From: Solenopsis invicta
Lineage: Eukaryota; Arthropoda; Insecta; Hymenoptera; Formicidae
Assembly (NCBI RefSeq): GCF_016802725.1
Contig: NC_052672.1
Coordinates: 10,054,710-10,118,709 of the forward strand
Direction: 5' to 3'
DNA: 64,000 nucleotides
Made by a program: the position numbers and the translations under genes. A model generated the notes under the pieces. It saw nothing but the letters and a program-made list of their open reading frames with translations, had not been told where the DNA came from and ran no database searches. This document shows, one piece after another, positions 27,197 through 40,100 of the stretch (within the stretch, counting starts at the first letter, position 1; each line of letters begins with the position of its first letter).

Positions 27197-27524
27197 CGGC
27201 GCGAGCCCGTAATTTCTCCGTTACTTTTTGCGTGATTTTCAATTCGCGCCATTTTTCGCGCGAAGGTGCCGAAGTGTGCGACGAGTTGGGATGATTTGAA
27301 CGTGAAAAATCTCTCGAGGAGAGACGCACACACCAAAATGGCTACGTCTCTCTGCGGTTCGCGGTATATCGCGAGAACAAATCGCGGCCCGAAAGAAAAC
27401 TCAGTACGCTGAGGCAAGAATCGTCTTGCATACATTTGCGTCGTCGTCTCTCTTTCTATCGCGATCTCGATTCGAATGGTACGTTCACTTCGGTAAACTG
27501 AATCGTCGATCGAACGTGGGAATC

Positions 27525-30500
27525 ATGTTGATACATCGACGATGGCTATGGACCTTTGTATTAGTCGTGATTACTCGACGGGCCACTTCGAGCTCTATAG
27601 TTATAGTGGAGGATGAGTGTTCGCGTAAGTCGGCGCGAAAAAAAGCAATTAAAAATGACTGTAAAAAGTGAAAAGTTGAAATCTCTTTTGTTTTCTTGCT
27701 ACAGCGTGCTACAGAAGACTGCTGTCTGGCAAGAAGAGCTTGGATCTGCACGTCAGACGTGCCATCGAATGCGAAAGGGTCGAGGACTGCCATCGCGCTT
27801 GCGACTACGAAAAGCTTTTCACGTGTGAGGGCTTCAATTATAGGTAATCTCTTACGTATTTAATTTAACGAAATATTTAGAAAGTCAGATTCATATAGCT
27901 TATTTCTTACCCAGCAAACAAAATTAAATTCGATTGAAGTGAAAATTGCAATTTATTTCACTTTATCCGAGTTCGCGCTTTAGAATGCCGGAATATGTTT
28001 AGATTCAAATGCTTTGAAATAAATTAAAATGCGAAATGAGCTATCTATCGCTTGCTCGAGCTTGAATTCGAATGTATTCGTATCTATATTATATCATTTT
28101 TGGATTCAAAAAATCTGAAGCGCGAATTCGAAAATATCGAAATGAATTCATTTCTAGCCATTTCAATTTATTTTTGTTTGCTGCATATCACAATAACATA
28201 ATTAACATATACAATTTTCCAGTATGTATATTTTGAATCATTAAATTTGAATCATTAAAGTATCATTTTTAAATGTGATTTTGATATAACGATTTGTTGT
28301 ATTAGTGAAATAAAACGATCATTAGCTCTTTATTCGGTGTATTAAATTCTCAGCAGAATTCTCCTTTTTTGTGGACAATTCGGAAATGACAATTTTTTAG
28401 TTAAGTTATATTGTTGTAGCAAATGAGCGATATAATTGTTAAACTGTTTAAAAAAAAATCCATTGTATTGAAATTTATTCCTTGATGCAAACACAGTTTT
28501 GCTTCGATGACAAAACTTCTTGGATGAATTCATTGGTTCTAGATGTCTCTTTTAATCAGATATTTATAAATTTTAACTTTTGATCGGATATTTACGTAAT
28601 TCAGCAAAGTCCTCGCAAAATAACCGAAAACTAATTCGCGTAACAGTTAAATGCGATTATTCACGCTTGGAATCATTTCAATGATTTTACGCGTTTCTAT
28701 ACACGTGCGTATATATGTAGGGTACCTATTATCAGATGCACACGCAAAATACAGTATGTACATATGCATGACCCACCGTGCGATTGCATCACGGACAATT
28801 TGATCGCACCACAATCTGTGACACGCTTCTCCGCCGAGGAGAACTATCACGCACGCGCGTCGAGAAAGTTACCGTTGTTTTTCAACATTCAATTAATATA
28901 AATCTCCGAAAGAAAAATCGCTAAAGTTGTTAATAACAAATAATTCACACGGATGACTAATTTGCTCATCACTGAGTAATTGCGCTTTTTTGTCCAAAAA
29001 GACGCAATGGCCATGGAGCGAGAGGAATGTGCGAAATGACGTCGGTGCCTTATTCTCGTATGGATTTCCATCGGGACTTTGTATCGGATCCTCAATGCGA
29101 TTATTACGAGAAGGATCCGAATTGTGTGATAAATACGCCTGCGACGAGACCAACTTGGTGGAATCAACAGTCCAGACCTGGTCAATCCTATGGTCCACCT
29201 TACTCTCCTCATGCAAGACCAGATACAAGGTACAATGAATAATACCAATAAATTTACCTACGAATGATACTTAAAAAAAAAAACACTATACGTATTAGCA
29301 CTATATATTAAAATTAAGTTAATATTTTTTAACTAAATTAGGTACAAGTTACGTGAAGATTCACTTAGGTAAAATTAAAAATTAACTTTAAAAAACATTA
29401 TTTATATTAATTAGAAACATCGTAATTTTTAAAATTAGTTATTCTAAATAACAAAGTAATTAAAATATGAATCATCAAATTTTATATTTATTTACATATA
29501 AATTAAATTTATATGAAATAAAAATATTATTTTTATGTGGAATTGTATTTTTTCTTTTACATAGATAAAATTTTAATTTAGGACAAAAAGTTAAAATTTA
29601 AGTCATCCAATCTTGTATATTATATTATCGATCGGTACAAGAATAGAACACTTTTGCAGAAGTATAAAAATTTAGCTGTATAAATGTGAAAATAATTTTA
29701 TTGAACCATTAAAATAATTATGAAGGACGATATTACGATGAGCAATGATGCAAAAAGTTTTGACATTGTAGCAAACAATTCGAGCGTCCTATATAATTAT
29801 TTTAATGGCCTAACAAAATTATTTTTAGATCTGTACACAGCTAATTTTTTAGTACTTTAGCAAAAAAAAATTCTTTCCGTGTATAATCCTTGAGAAAAGC
29901 AATTATTGCTAATTATTTTATCTTTATTGTAATTATTGATATTCATAAATTCATTTTTACAAAAGAACGATAATTCACAACAAAAATGAAGGACGCTCGT
30001 TTCTCGGAAACAATTCAGCAAATTGCTTTCGTTTATCCAATTGCTCAAGCGTGAATTTAATGAGTTCCCTTCTTTTTTAACTCATCGTTATGACCAAATA
30101 GGTTTCGTTTCTAATCTATATAAATTTGACGCAAGACCCTACGTTCCGGATCGACGACCCTTGACTGGAACGCCACGGCCTTTGGATTACGATCGACGGC
30201 CCTTGAAAGATATTCCGCGACCATTCGATTTCGATCGGCGTCCTTCAAACGAAATCCCGCGGCCCGTGGATTACGCTCCTAGACCCGCGGAACATGATCG
30301 ACGACCACCAGGTGTTTATGGATATCCTCAGAGCGGATTGTATGACGATACGTTTGATCGAAAGGATTATCCTCCTGATTCAATGCGGGGTGGATATCCG
30401 GCGACGAGACCAGAAGATCGTTTCGGCTATGGCGCCCGATTTCCGCCTAGACGACCCATGGATGATGATTTTTATAACAGAAACTCATGGGCGCGGTATC

Positions 30501-33500
30501 CAAATAGACGGATCGATTATGACATAGGTAATATTTTAAACATTTAAACCTGCTGTTCTGTTTGAATTTCGTATACTATTATTATCGTTTGAGTTAAGAA
30601 AATGAACGAAAAGCTTTAAAAAATAAAAAATTGCATAAAAAAATAACACAAATCTTAAATTAACAAATAGGGTATCGTCAAATATCAGAGAAAAAGTTTC
30701 AAAATTAAAATATTTGTAGAAATAAAATATTATACATTAGCAAGAAAATAATAAAATACTTTGGGTCAAATAGTTCCGAAAACAAAACAGCAGAGTTAAA
30801 CGTGAACGATGCCTCACTTTCTTTAGAAAGAATTCTTGATGTAAAGCCAGATTCAGACCACATAAACAAACACGAACAAATACGAATGAATCACTTTGAC
30901 AAATACTCGCGAAGCATGCGTTGAAATAAATTATTCAATATTTGTTCGCATTCGCTTATTTAAATCAAATTCTGATTTATTATTTATCTATACGTATACG
31001 TTTTTCGCAGGCACAAACGAAATTGGCTCCTACTTGCCGGACCATCGAAAAGATCCAACTCGCGACTGGGGTTCTTATAGCACCGTTTACGGCGGTTCTT
31101 ACGGCTACGACACGAATTATGTAGGGAAGTTTGACGTACCGAAGTACTACCCGAAATCGAATACTAAACAGCTGCGTCCTTACGAAAATGATCAATTCTA
31201 CGGCGAGTTTTATAATTACGGCGGCGCATTTGGATACGGCGACAATTATATACCGGCTAATCAAGATTCGCTTTACGGCGGAACCGGAAGAACCGAGGAG
31301 TGCTCCGTTCGAGCCGGTGCGGGATTCAGACTCAGCAGAGGGGTCGTTCGGAAGACATACCTGACGCCAAATCTGGATCAATGCGAGAGCCTGTGCATTA
31401 ACGAGAAAAGCTACGCCTGCATGAGTTTTAGCTACAGGTACATTTTAATAATCCGTATAAGTAGAAAAATTGCAATACAATTGTCTTCAGTAATATGATG
31501 AAATTTGACATGGATTTAATTTGGTGCGACATTTAATTGTTGATTATACAATTGGACAGATACAACGTAGCACCCACAGATCCTACGGACAATTGTCTTC
31601 TTAGCGATGTTTCGTACAAAGATCTCAACTTCTACATTGACCTCGAGCCAGATCGTGATTACGATATTTACGCCATGGTGACCAATTCGAGAACATGCGG
31701 CACGAAGAGAGAACCGAGCTCGCATCCTCCAGACGGTATAATTTCATTGAAATAACTTTATCGTGAATTACTCTTTTAATATAAATGCATTTAATCAAAA
31801 TCATTTTTGATGTATTATTCCGTATTTTCTAAACTTTACTTAGAGGTTAAATAAAACTGTCTTTCAAATAATGCAACTTATTGTCTCGAGCGTTGCATTA
31901 CTGACCCGATTGCGTTACCATACGTTATGCGTTCCGCTTTGTGTTTGCGGTAACAACTAAAACCGACAAACTACAATGAATTTGCTTGTCTCTTTCTCTC
32001 TCTTTCTCTCCCAGTTTTATAGAATTCGCAAGAATAATGAAAACATTTTCTTTATGAAACTTTTTTAGAGTGTTTTTGGAGAGTCAGAAGCGGATTCGGC
32101 ATGCCCACGGACGTCGTTAGAAAATCGCTAATAGCCGACAATCTAGGCGGGTGTCAAGCAGAATGCATGACAACGCAAGACTTTATGTGTAGAAGTTTCG
32201 CGTTCAAGTAAGTCAAAGTCGACAGTAAACTAAGTTTTTAAATAAAGTATCGGCTTACATATTACAAAAATATTTTAGATACGGCTTGGAACAAGAACGA
32301 TCAGATTTAACTAACTGTTATCTAAGCGATTGGCCGTCGCAAGATATCAATCCTACCCATATGCCGGACATGGACGGCGCAGAGTTATACGAAAGAGGCA
32401 GCTTTGGCAGAGGATGCGAACCTTACGCTGTACCGTTTTTCAATATGGGACGGTTTAATGGCAAACAAGGAAACGAAGGTAAGACATATCGATCATATGC
32501 ATGTTGAATACGTCAAATATTTCTTGTCATTCTATAATTGTAGTCAAATGTTATGAATAAATCTTGTTGCAGTATGCTATTCTGGATATACTAAGCCGTG
32601 TAAGTTAACACCCTATGCTGTTCTCTCGGCAACGTATGTAAATTCGGAACAGGACTGTCGGCATAAGTGCTCGAGAATGAGAGAAGCCGGTTCAAATCCT
32701 TGCATGTCCTATAGTTACAAGTAAGCCAACGCTAAGAAAATTTTTGAATTTTTTAAAATTTAATATTATATAATTAAAACGTGCATGTTTATAATATACA
32801 ATTATAAATCGAAATTTATTTTTAAACGTGATTTAAGCAAAATCAATAACAAAATAAAATTAAATATTGTTTATTATTGTAAACAAAATAAATTGACTAT
32901 AAAATGAGTCAAAAACGAACATAAAATTACAACATGTTAGTTAATCAAATTAAATATATCAACTCGAAATAACATGTGTAGCGAAATAAGTTTCGACTTT
33001 ATACTTGGTCTTTTTCTGTCGCAGTTGTATAAATATACATATAACGCAGAAACAAATATAATAAAAGATATAAGAACGAAGTTAATTTGGGATTAGCAAA
33101 CAATAATATAGTCAAATGAAATTAATGGAGTCTCACTTGATGTGTGACTTATTTATGAATTATATCAAAGTAGTCTACTATAAATTAATTTAGTTAGTGA
33201 TTGTTCTTTTATTTTTAATAGTTTATTTATAATAATTATATTTGATAATCATTCATACTATAAACCATTAATTAGTATATTATGTTTGTTAGTCCGGTAA
33301 TAAATTAACTTCGTTCTTATTTTATCATATTTGTTTCTGCGTTAAATATTTGTACAATTGTAATTGAAGAAGACTAAGCAAAGCCGAAACTTGTCTCGCT
33401 ACACGTATGTTATTTCAAATTGACATTAAATTTGATTAACTGTCATCTTGTAATTTTGTGCTTGTTTTTTGCCCACCTTACAGCTGCCAAATAATAAAAC

Positions 33501-35493
33501 GATTGCTTTATTCCTTTATATTAAAAATAATTTATTGCCTTTAATTCTTATTAATGCATTAATAAGTTAATATCACTTTTTATCTCCAGGCTCACTACGC
33601 ATGGCACAGAAGAAAATTGTTTACTCAGTGACGTACCTATAAGGGACTTGCGACCGGGTCTGGATTATACATATGATGACAATCATGTTCTTTATTCATG
33701 GAAAGACCTGGATCCTTATTGCATGACCCCAGGTTATTTACACGATGATGATCACGTGTTTGGCGGACCAAACCCGTTAAAGCCACAACTTCCGGATCAT
33801 TTGCGGCCCGATTTTCCCGGCAGGTATCCCGGTACGAGACCCGATGATATTTATATCGATCCAAGACCTTTCTTTACCAAACCGGGTGGATATGGCATGA
33901 GACCGTTTGATCCTGATAGACCTGATCCTAGCAAACCATATCCTCCTGGTAGTTATGGATATGGCAGTTACGGCGGAGACGGTGGATTCGGATCTCTTTA
34001 CCGTAAGTGGACTTGGCAATTACGAACTTTTTATTCGTAAAATTTCATCAAAGTTGGATCTAATTAATTTTTTTCTATATCAGCGGATGAATACTCGACC
34101 TTCAGTTACTACACGGTAAATGGTTATCCGTGCAAGAAAGGTACAAAGTGCGAAAAAAATAAAATCGCTGGATTTTGGGGTTGTGAGACCGAAGGAGATG
34201 GATTCGACAGCTGGGACTATTGTTGCGCGCCGACTCATCATTGCGGCTTTTCGGAAGGATATCATTATCCATGGTATATTATTACAATGCGATATAACGA
34301 TACATCACAGCGCTAGAAATGTGCAAACTATTTAAATGCGAATCGAATTGAATCAAGTAATTTGAATTTGAATCCAAATTATTCGAAAATTTCGAATCGA
34401 AGAGATTCAAGTATGAATCATATATATTAACAATTTTAAAATTATATCATATAATCAATATTACTTTTTGTACAATATAGAAATCTTTTGTTACACTTAT
34501 GTATTAATATTTAACTTAAAACACACACAATAATTATGTTAATTAAAAGTTATGCTTCAACGATTCGATTCGATTAAATTCGAATTCGAACAAAGAAATG
34601 AAATTCGATTCGATGCCAAAAAGTTCTGATTTATTTTTACATCTCGAGCGCAACATGCTTTTGTTTTTCTCTTAATTCTAATTTCACTCTAACTTTTACC
34701 ACCAGCCTCATTTCACGTGTTAACACTACTTATGTTAGATACGTGATCAAAAAAAAAATTATTTAAAAAATTTTTTAAATTTTTAATAGAAAACTGTAAA
34801 TCGAAAAGATAGCGTTAAAAATAAATCCATTGCAGGTGCTACGTTGGAATGTCGGAGGATCAATGGCGTCCTTGCAGCGAAAAGTACCATCCCTATCTCC
34901 CGAGTCCACGACCGATTCGGCCGATGATTGGTAGTGAAGATCGCTACGATCAACCCAGTCGTCCGTACGATCCCGGTAGACACTGGCCGATCACGTACTT
35001 GCATCGAGAGCCACCACCGAATTGCACGGACTCGCTCGCGTCCGCCGACAACAGCGGAAATCGTCGTTCGAACGAAACAACAATCTCGACCACGATCGAA
35101 ACACCGAGGAGCACCACCGTGATCGTCAAGAGCGATGAAAACAGCACCACGGTCGCGAGCAAAACGCGCCGGCGACGGTTACGAGTGCGCACAGCCAACG
35201 ACACGCGGAACGATCGTAATGCGATCTTCTCGCGAAATATCGGCGCACAGATCGTGACGAATGACGCTATACGGACTCGCGAGAAACAGACGAACCGGGA
35301 TCGCGCCGGGAAAATCCAGCGAGTTTCAAGACCGACGACGAACATCGAGCCGTCGTCTGCCACAAAAACCGTTGCGTTCGTGACGACGAATTACGTCGAC
35401 GATGCGCAATTCGAAGAAACGAAAAATAACGACGGAATGATCAGAGTGCCTCTAATCGCGCCAAATAAATCACTGCCAGCAACGGGAGCTTGA
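27525..35493 (+). CDS. Secreted multi-PAN/Apple-domain matrix protein
   Basis: Twelve exons: 27525-27624, 27705-27843, 29002-29229, 30136-30527, 31011-31437, 31560-31735, 32069-32207, 32279-32478, 32573-32720, 33590-34002, 34084-34273 and 34836-35493, giving 1069 residues in continuous frame. A signal peptide (LWTFVLVVI core) is followed by PAN module 1 (about 35-115), a Pro/Arg/Asp repeat region (about 157-200), a Tyr/Gly-rich stretch (287-375) and PAN modules 2-4 (about 382-475, 488-585, 600-690). Then come a second Pro/Gly/Tyr-rich stretch, a Cys-rich module (about 800-865) with WGCE, DYCC and HHCGF motifs, and a Ser/Thr/Arg-rich tail. PAN modules bind protein or carbohydrate; with the Tyr/Gly/Pro-rich linkers this suggests an apical matrix or cuticle role (inference). 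I do not recognise a named orthologue. Exon 1 may be an alternative start for the upstream unit's transcript. Confidence 0.9.
27912..28183. mobile_element. MITE-like foldback in a PAN-gene intron
   Basis: The ends CAGCAAACAAAATTAAATT and the inverse of CAGCAAACAAAAATAAATT face each other across 272 bp of AT-rich DNA. I see no clear target-site duplication. It lies wholly in the intron after exon 2 of the PAN gene. Confidence 0.65.
29645..29882. mobile_element. Short copy of a dispersed MITE family
   Basis: The right half (GATGAGCAATGATGCAAAAAG, TTTTGACATT, GCGTCCTA-AATTATTTT, AGATCTGTA, TTTAGCAAAA) matches 63100-63250. The element is also inverted on itself: ACCATTAAAATAATTATGAAGGAC at about 29704-29727 faces GTCCTATATAATTATTTTAATGGC. 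It seems to be a deletion derivative of the longer copy at 62640-63252. It sits in a PAN-gene intron. Confidence 0.7.
32911..33468. mobile_element. Foldback element in a PAN-gene intron
   Basis: Long inverted arms: the left (about 32911-33075) carries AAAATTACAACATG, GTTAATCAAATT, AAATAACATGTGTAGCG and GCAGAAACAAATATAATAAAA. The right (about 33295-33468) carries the complements in reverse order. Arms are roughly 165 bp with diverged stretches. No coding capacity. It lies in the large intron between exons 9 and 10. Confidence 0.8.
34330..34625. repeat. GAATCGAATT-type self-complementary tract
   Basis: Both ends of this intronic segment are rich in GAATCGAATTGAATC-like and complementary GATTCGATTCGATT words, so it can fold on itself. 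The motifs are short and degenerate; it may be a decayed MITE. Confidence 0.35.
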
Positions 35494-37196
35494 CTATCCA
35501 TGGCGAAGCCATGGTCCCGCCATCAGAAAAGCGATTCAAATCGGGACGATATCGCTTGAAAGTCAAAATTTGAACAAGATAAGTCGCGAGAGACAGTTCA
35601 GGATAACTAAAATATAATGCTAACGATACGTTTATTTGAGAGATATGAAAGTTATATTTATAATCGAGTTAATTAATGATAATTAGTCTTGTAATGTACA
35701 GTTATATGCGTAGCTCCTAAATATACAAATATAAAATTGATTTTTGCTAATAACTCAAAAACGTCAATGTCCGTATTATCGCGCTTAAAATTTGGGATTA
35801 GATCGTTACATAATATGGGGCAATCAAACCCGGATTATACCTACGGTTCGGTGATAGCACAACGTACAGTTTAAATTACTTCTGGGAATGAATGTCGTAA
35901 GCCTTTGAATGTCAGGTTGTCTTGCGGCGTTGAGTTTTGTATCATACTTGTTACCCACGATCTTACCGTTGTCTTAATTCTTAATACTATGCTATGATTC
36001 AAAAATGGAGCAAAAAATGTTAATTCGTTAGCGTTAGCAAACATTTAATTTTATTTTCTTTCATTTTCGAATCGCAGTGCGACACTAACACAACATTAAT
36101 AGGATCGCGTATAGCAAATGTTTTAATGTACAAAACTCCATGCTATGTGGCAGCCTGACAAAGATCTAAGGCATTAATTTCCGTCATTTGTATATTGTAC
36201 TGTTACTAAATCGCGAGTACAATCCGGTTTCTTTTTAATTGCCGTTGCAAAATGCGGAACTGCATCTAACTCCTCGCAAATTAAAATGATGATAAAAATT
36301 GAAATACTTCCTTATTCTTACATTTACAAACTATTCTAGATTTTCAACCGCGAAACTGTTCGAATAATAAGTTCCCTAAAGAAAGAGATCTAGTGAGATG
36401 TTTCATCAATAACTGATGATATTTCATCAGTTAACTGATGAAATATTAGTTACTGATATAGTAATCAATTTATTGAAACACTATTAGTTCTTTTTCATAA
36501 GGGTTGTCCTATCGTGATTCGTAATTGTACTTAATTTAAGTACTTAATCGTTTAAAAATTAATTGTAAAAAAAATTTATACAATAAAGAATTATTATCAT
36601 ATCTCTGTATATTGACTTTTTACTATAATCAGAGATATTTTTAGAGTTAAAACGTTCATAAGGGATTGTCACTGCAATAACATTGTAATTGCAAATATCA
36701 CCGATATGCTAATTACAAGCTTGTATTTTGTTTGCGCGATCTAGTGACAAAGATAATTTCTAATTCCTGCATAGATTCTTAAAACATTTTTTTGAGACTC
36801 TATGCTTCTCGTCTATTGTCTCCAATCGTAAACATTTGTATCCTTTAAAAAAATTTTACGAAATATTACAAATAATGACACATGATTTTTCAAGTATTTT
36901 CTTTGACTTTTAATTTTTATCAGCTTGAATAGGAAATGTAAAGATTGTATTTAGCCTACGAGATATTTCAAAACAGTGTTTTTATTTGTTGTTAAGTAAT
37001 CCTACTACAAGATAGTAGGGATTTCCGACATTATCAGACAACACAGCTCACGACGTCAAGATAACGTTCCCGCTCCTTTTTATCCGTATTGACTCAGTAC
37101 CTTTGGAGGCATGCGCGTTTTGTCCCAGTCGCTCTCCGTTCGTGCCGTAAGTCGGTCAGTTGGTCCGTATAGTCGGGCGCACGATCGTGCAACGCC
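35494..37196. other. Intergenic region, PAN gene to PNPO
   Basis: No gene seen. It contains the PAN gene 3' end (no early AATAAA; the nearest clear AATAAA is near 36582), a perfect 26-bp palindrome at 36420-36445, and GC-richer sequence from about 37050 that is probably the PNPO promoter and 5' leader. Confidence 0.5.
36420..36445. repeat. Perfect 26-bp palindrome
   Basis: TATTTCATCAGTT is followed directly by its reverse complement AACTGATGAAATA. A further partial copy of the half-site lies just upstream. It could be a cruciform or protein-binding site; the function is not known. Confidence 0.8.
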
Positions 37197-40100
37197 ATGT
37201 CACTTCGGAATGAGAATTACACCGTTGACATAGGAGGTAAATCAATAGTCATTGTGCAGAACTATCAGTTTTGTATAATATTATGCAATCATCTTGCCTC
37301 TGTCTTGTGTAACAAACAATACGTAATTGTTGGCGGTTAAATAATTCCAATCATGTTTACACAATTGTGTAATTATATTCAATAACGAATTTTTGAAATC
37401 GATTTTTTCGAAAGTGAAATTTCGTGCATAAAAAAATATTGTGTAAATTTTTTATTTAGTTTTAGACCATCCTCTAAGTATCAGAGATTAATCGTATTTA
37501 AAATAACATTATTTGAAATAAAAAAAATTTATAAAATAGTTATTTAGTATTTATTATTTTAAATAATTCTTATTATAAAATATAAAATATTATAAATATA
37601 AAATATTTCTTATGATCTATTTCTCATATTCTACTTTAAATAAAAAAAAAAAATTATTTAAATTTAAATAAGTATTTTAAATAAGTTTTTTTCTGGTTAA
37701 TTTCGATTGGATTTGGTTTACTGAAATCAGAAAACAAAAATCTGTATAGTAAAAACAAATGATTTAATGATTTTATAAATTTTTACAAAACCCAAAGCTA
37801 AAAATGCTAAATTAACAGCTATTTTTCACCTCTATTTTGAATTACGATGTCACTTCGAATACCAAAAGAGAAAACAAATTACGTACTGGATCTATTTTTC
37901 TTAGAATCGGAAAAACATAACGATAAGGTCGATTTATCTGCTATTGCTCAGGATGACTTTGTGTCAGAAAGATTTTTTCCTTGGAAGGTGAAGACAATAG
38001 GAGGATTCTAACGAATTGAATATAAATGCTACGCAACTAGAACGCGTATACAACACGTTCAAGATGAAAATGTAACTGTGCAATGTTTGGACCAATTATA
38101 AGACGGATGTTTATCAAGTTTAACACGTCTTTACCGTTGTCTGCACCGGAAAGATTATTTTCTTGTAGCAACTTTATCATGAAACCGAATTGAAGGAGCA
38201 TAAAAGATGCTAATTTTGAGATGCATGTTTTAATTAAAGCTAATAAAAAATTCTATTAAAGAGATATTCATACATACTATTGTACAGTTATAGCTAAATA
38301 TGTGAAAATACTTAATGTTCAAATTTAAATAAACAAAATCATAAAAAACTATTTGAAATGTATTTGAAATTGTTATTTAAAATACATATTTCTTATTTTA
38401 TATTTTAAATAAATCGTATCAGTTATTTTATCGATCTCTGTTAAACACATACATATATCTTATTTTAATGTTTTCTTTTTGTTATAAAGAAAAATAAAAT
38501 TGTTCACATACATTGATATAAATATCTATTTATCAATATCTAAATATTTGAAGCTTATTAGCCCTACTCTTGCTATACAAATTTTTTGTATGTAAAATTC
38601 GAGGGGAAATTCACAGCCGGCATTGGTGTACAAAATTTCGGCAGTGGACTGCCGAAAAAAGTAAACAGTGACTTATAATATTGACGGCATTGTCGTCAGT
38701 GGTTGGGGAGTGGTGAGCTCACTTCAGAGTCGGTTTTTCGATCATGGGGTTGAGCACAAAAATTTTTGAATACTTCGGGAAAGCTTTAGAATTCTTGTGC
38801 AGGCATTGGCGTATGATAATGGGCACGCGGTAGTGTTCATAATTGCCTTAATTTTAATATAGGATTGACGGCATTGTAGGCATTGACTAACAATAAGCAG
38901 TGTACAAAAATGTCGGCAGTGTTTTACAGCAATGCCAAAAATCGGCATTGGTGTACAAAATTTTGGGTTGTGAATTCCCCCTCGGTAAAATTACTTTTTT
39001 TTCATTATATCATTATTTATTGGAATGCTCTAATTAATAATTAACATACGTCAATGACTAATACAATAGCTAATAAAAAATAATATACAATCAAAAAGTT
39101 ATTTGAAAATAAAATCAGAAATTAAAAAATATTTTCTCTTGCTCTGAAAATATATTGCTTTACAATCTCTAATTTTCATATCACTTTCCTTACAGATATG
39201 CGAATAAAATATAAAGATAAAAACGAAACCTTCACGGAGGACCGCCTAACTAGCAAAGAGCCTATCGGGCAATTCAAAGCATGGTTCGAGGAGGCCTGCA
39301 ATGCTCCGCAAATTATGGAGCCCAACGCGATGTTTCTCGCAACAGCAACGAGGTAAAATTTCCTTTTGACTTTTCAATTTTTAAATACATGGTTTCGTAA
39401 TAAAATCAGTTGTAAACACGTATTGTTATGTGTATTATAATTATGTAGAAAGACAAAACGTTCGGAACTGGCATTGTTCTATAATTCACTATTTAATGGA
39501 AGTACTTGTCGCTAAAAAAAAAAATAAGAATTTAACTCGTATGCTAATAGGGTGCAAGAAAATCGCGCAACTAATTGCTAATACACTCATGTTTCATGCG
39601 AAAATGATTTCAGAGACGGCGTACCGTCCGTGCGCGCAGTGTTGCTGAAAGGCTTCGGCACGGAAGGTTTCAAGTTTTACACGAATTACGATAGCAGGAA
39701 AGCCCACGAACTAGTGAGTTTATATCGTGTTTAATTTATATTCATATGATACCAAACAGACGAAGAAATTCTGTACCATTTGATTTTATTTACAGGCAGA
39801 AAATCCACACGTAGCCCTGACTTTTTACTGGGAATCTCTTAGACGAAGTGTACGCCGTTTCTTTACATTTGATTTTATCTATATTCTAAACTTTCTGCAA
39901 TAGAATTATTTCTTACAATAGCGCTTTAACATTAGAATCACCGATGTCATTTTGGTTCCGTTGGTAACTTTATTTTTTCAATGTTTTTGTATTAACTGCT
40001 ATAATACAGAATAGTTTGAAAATGTGTGAGAATACAAATAACATCTCAATACAAAAACATTTTCTTTTTTATTGAAATTATCATCGAAACCACAGCGCCG

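Larger units (their letters stand above)
24550..27524. other. Region between the two PAN units
   Basis: No supported exon. It contains the hAT-like element at 25281-25999 and, from about 27100, GC-richer DNA that looks like the promoter of the downstream PAN gene. If the two PAN units are one gene, this is intronic. Confidence 0.5.

Noticed and set aside
32680..32700. GGTTCAAATCC, a tRNA T-loop-like string
   Set aside because: It lies within a coding exon of the PAN gene and no cloverleaf can be built around it. No tRNA, rRNA or CRISPR array was found in the window.
37848..37875. Second ATG with MSLR-like start resembling PNPO exon 1
   Set aside because: Only about 11 bases match, and it lies inside the decayed hAT element, so a chance resemblance.
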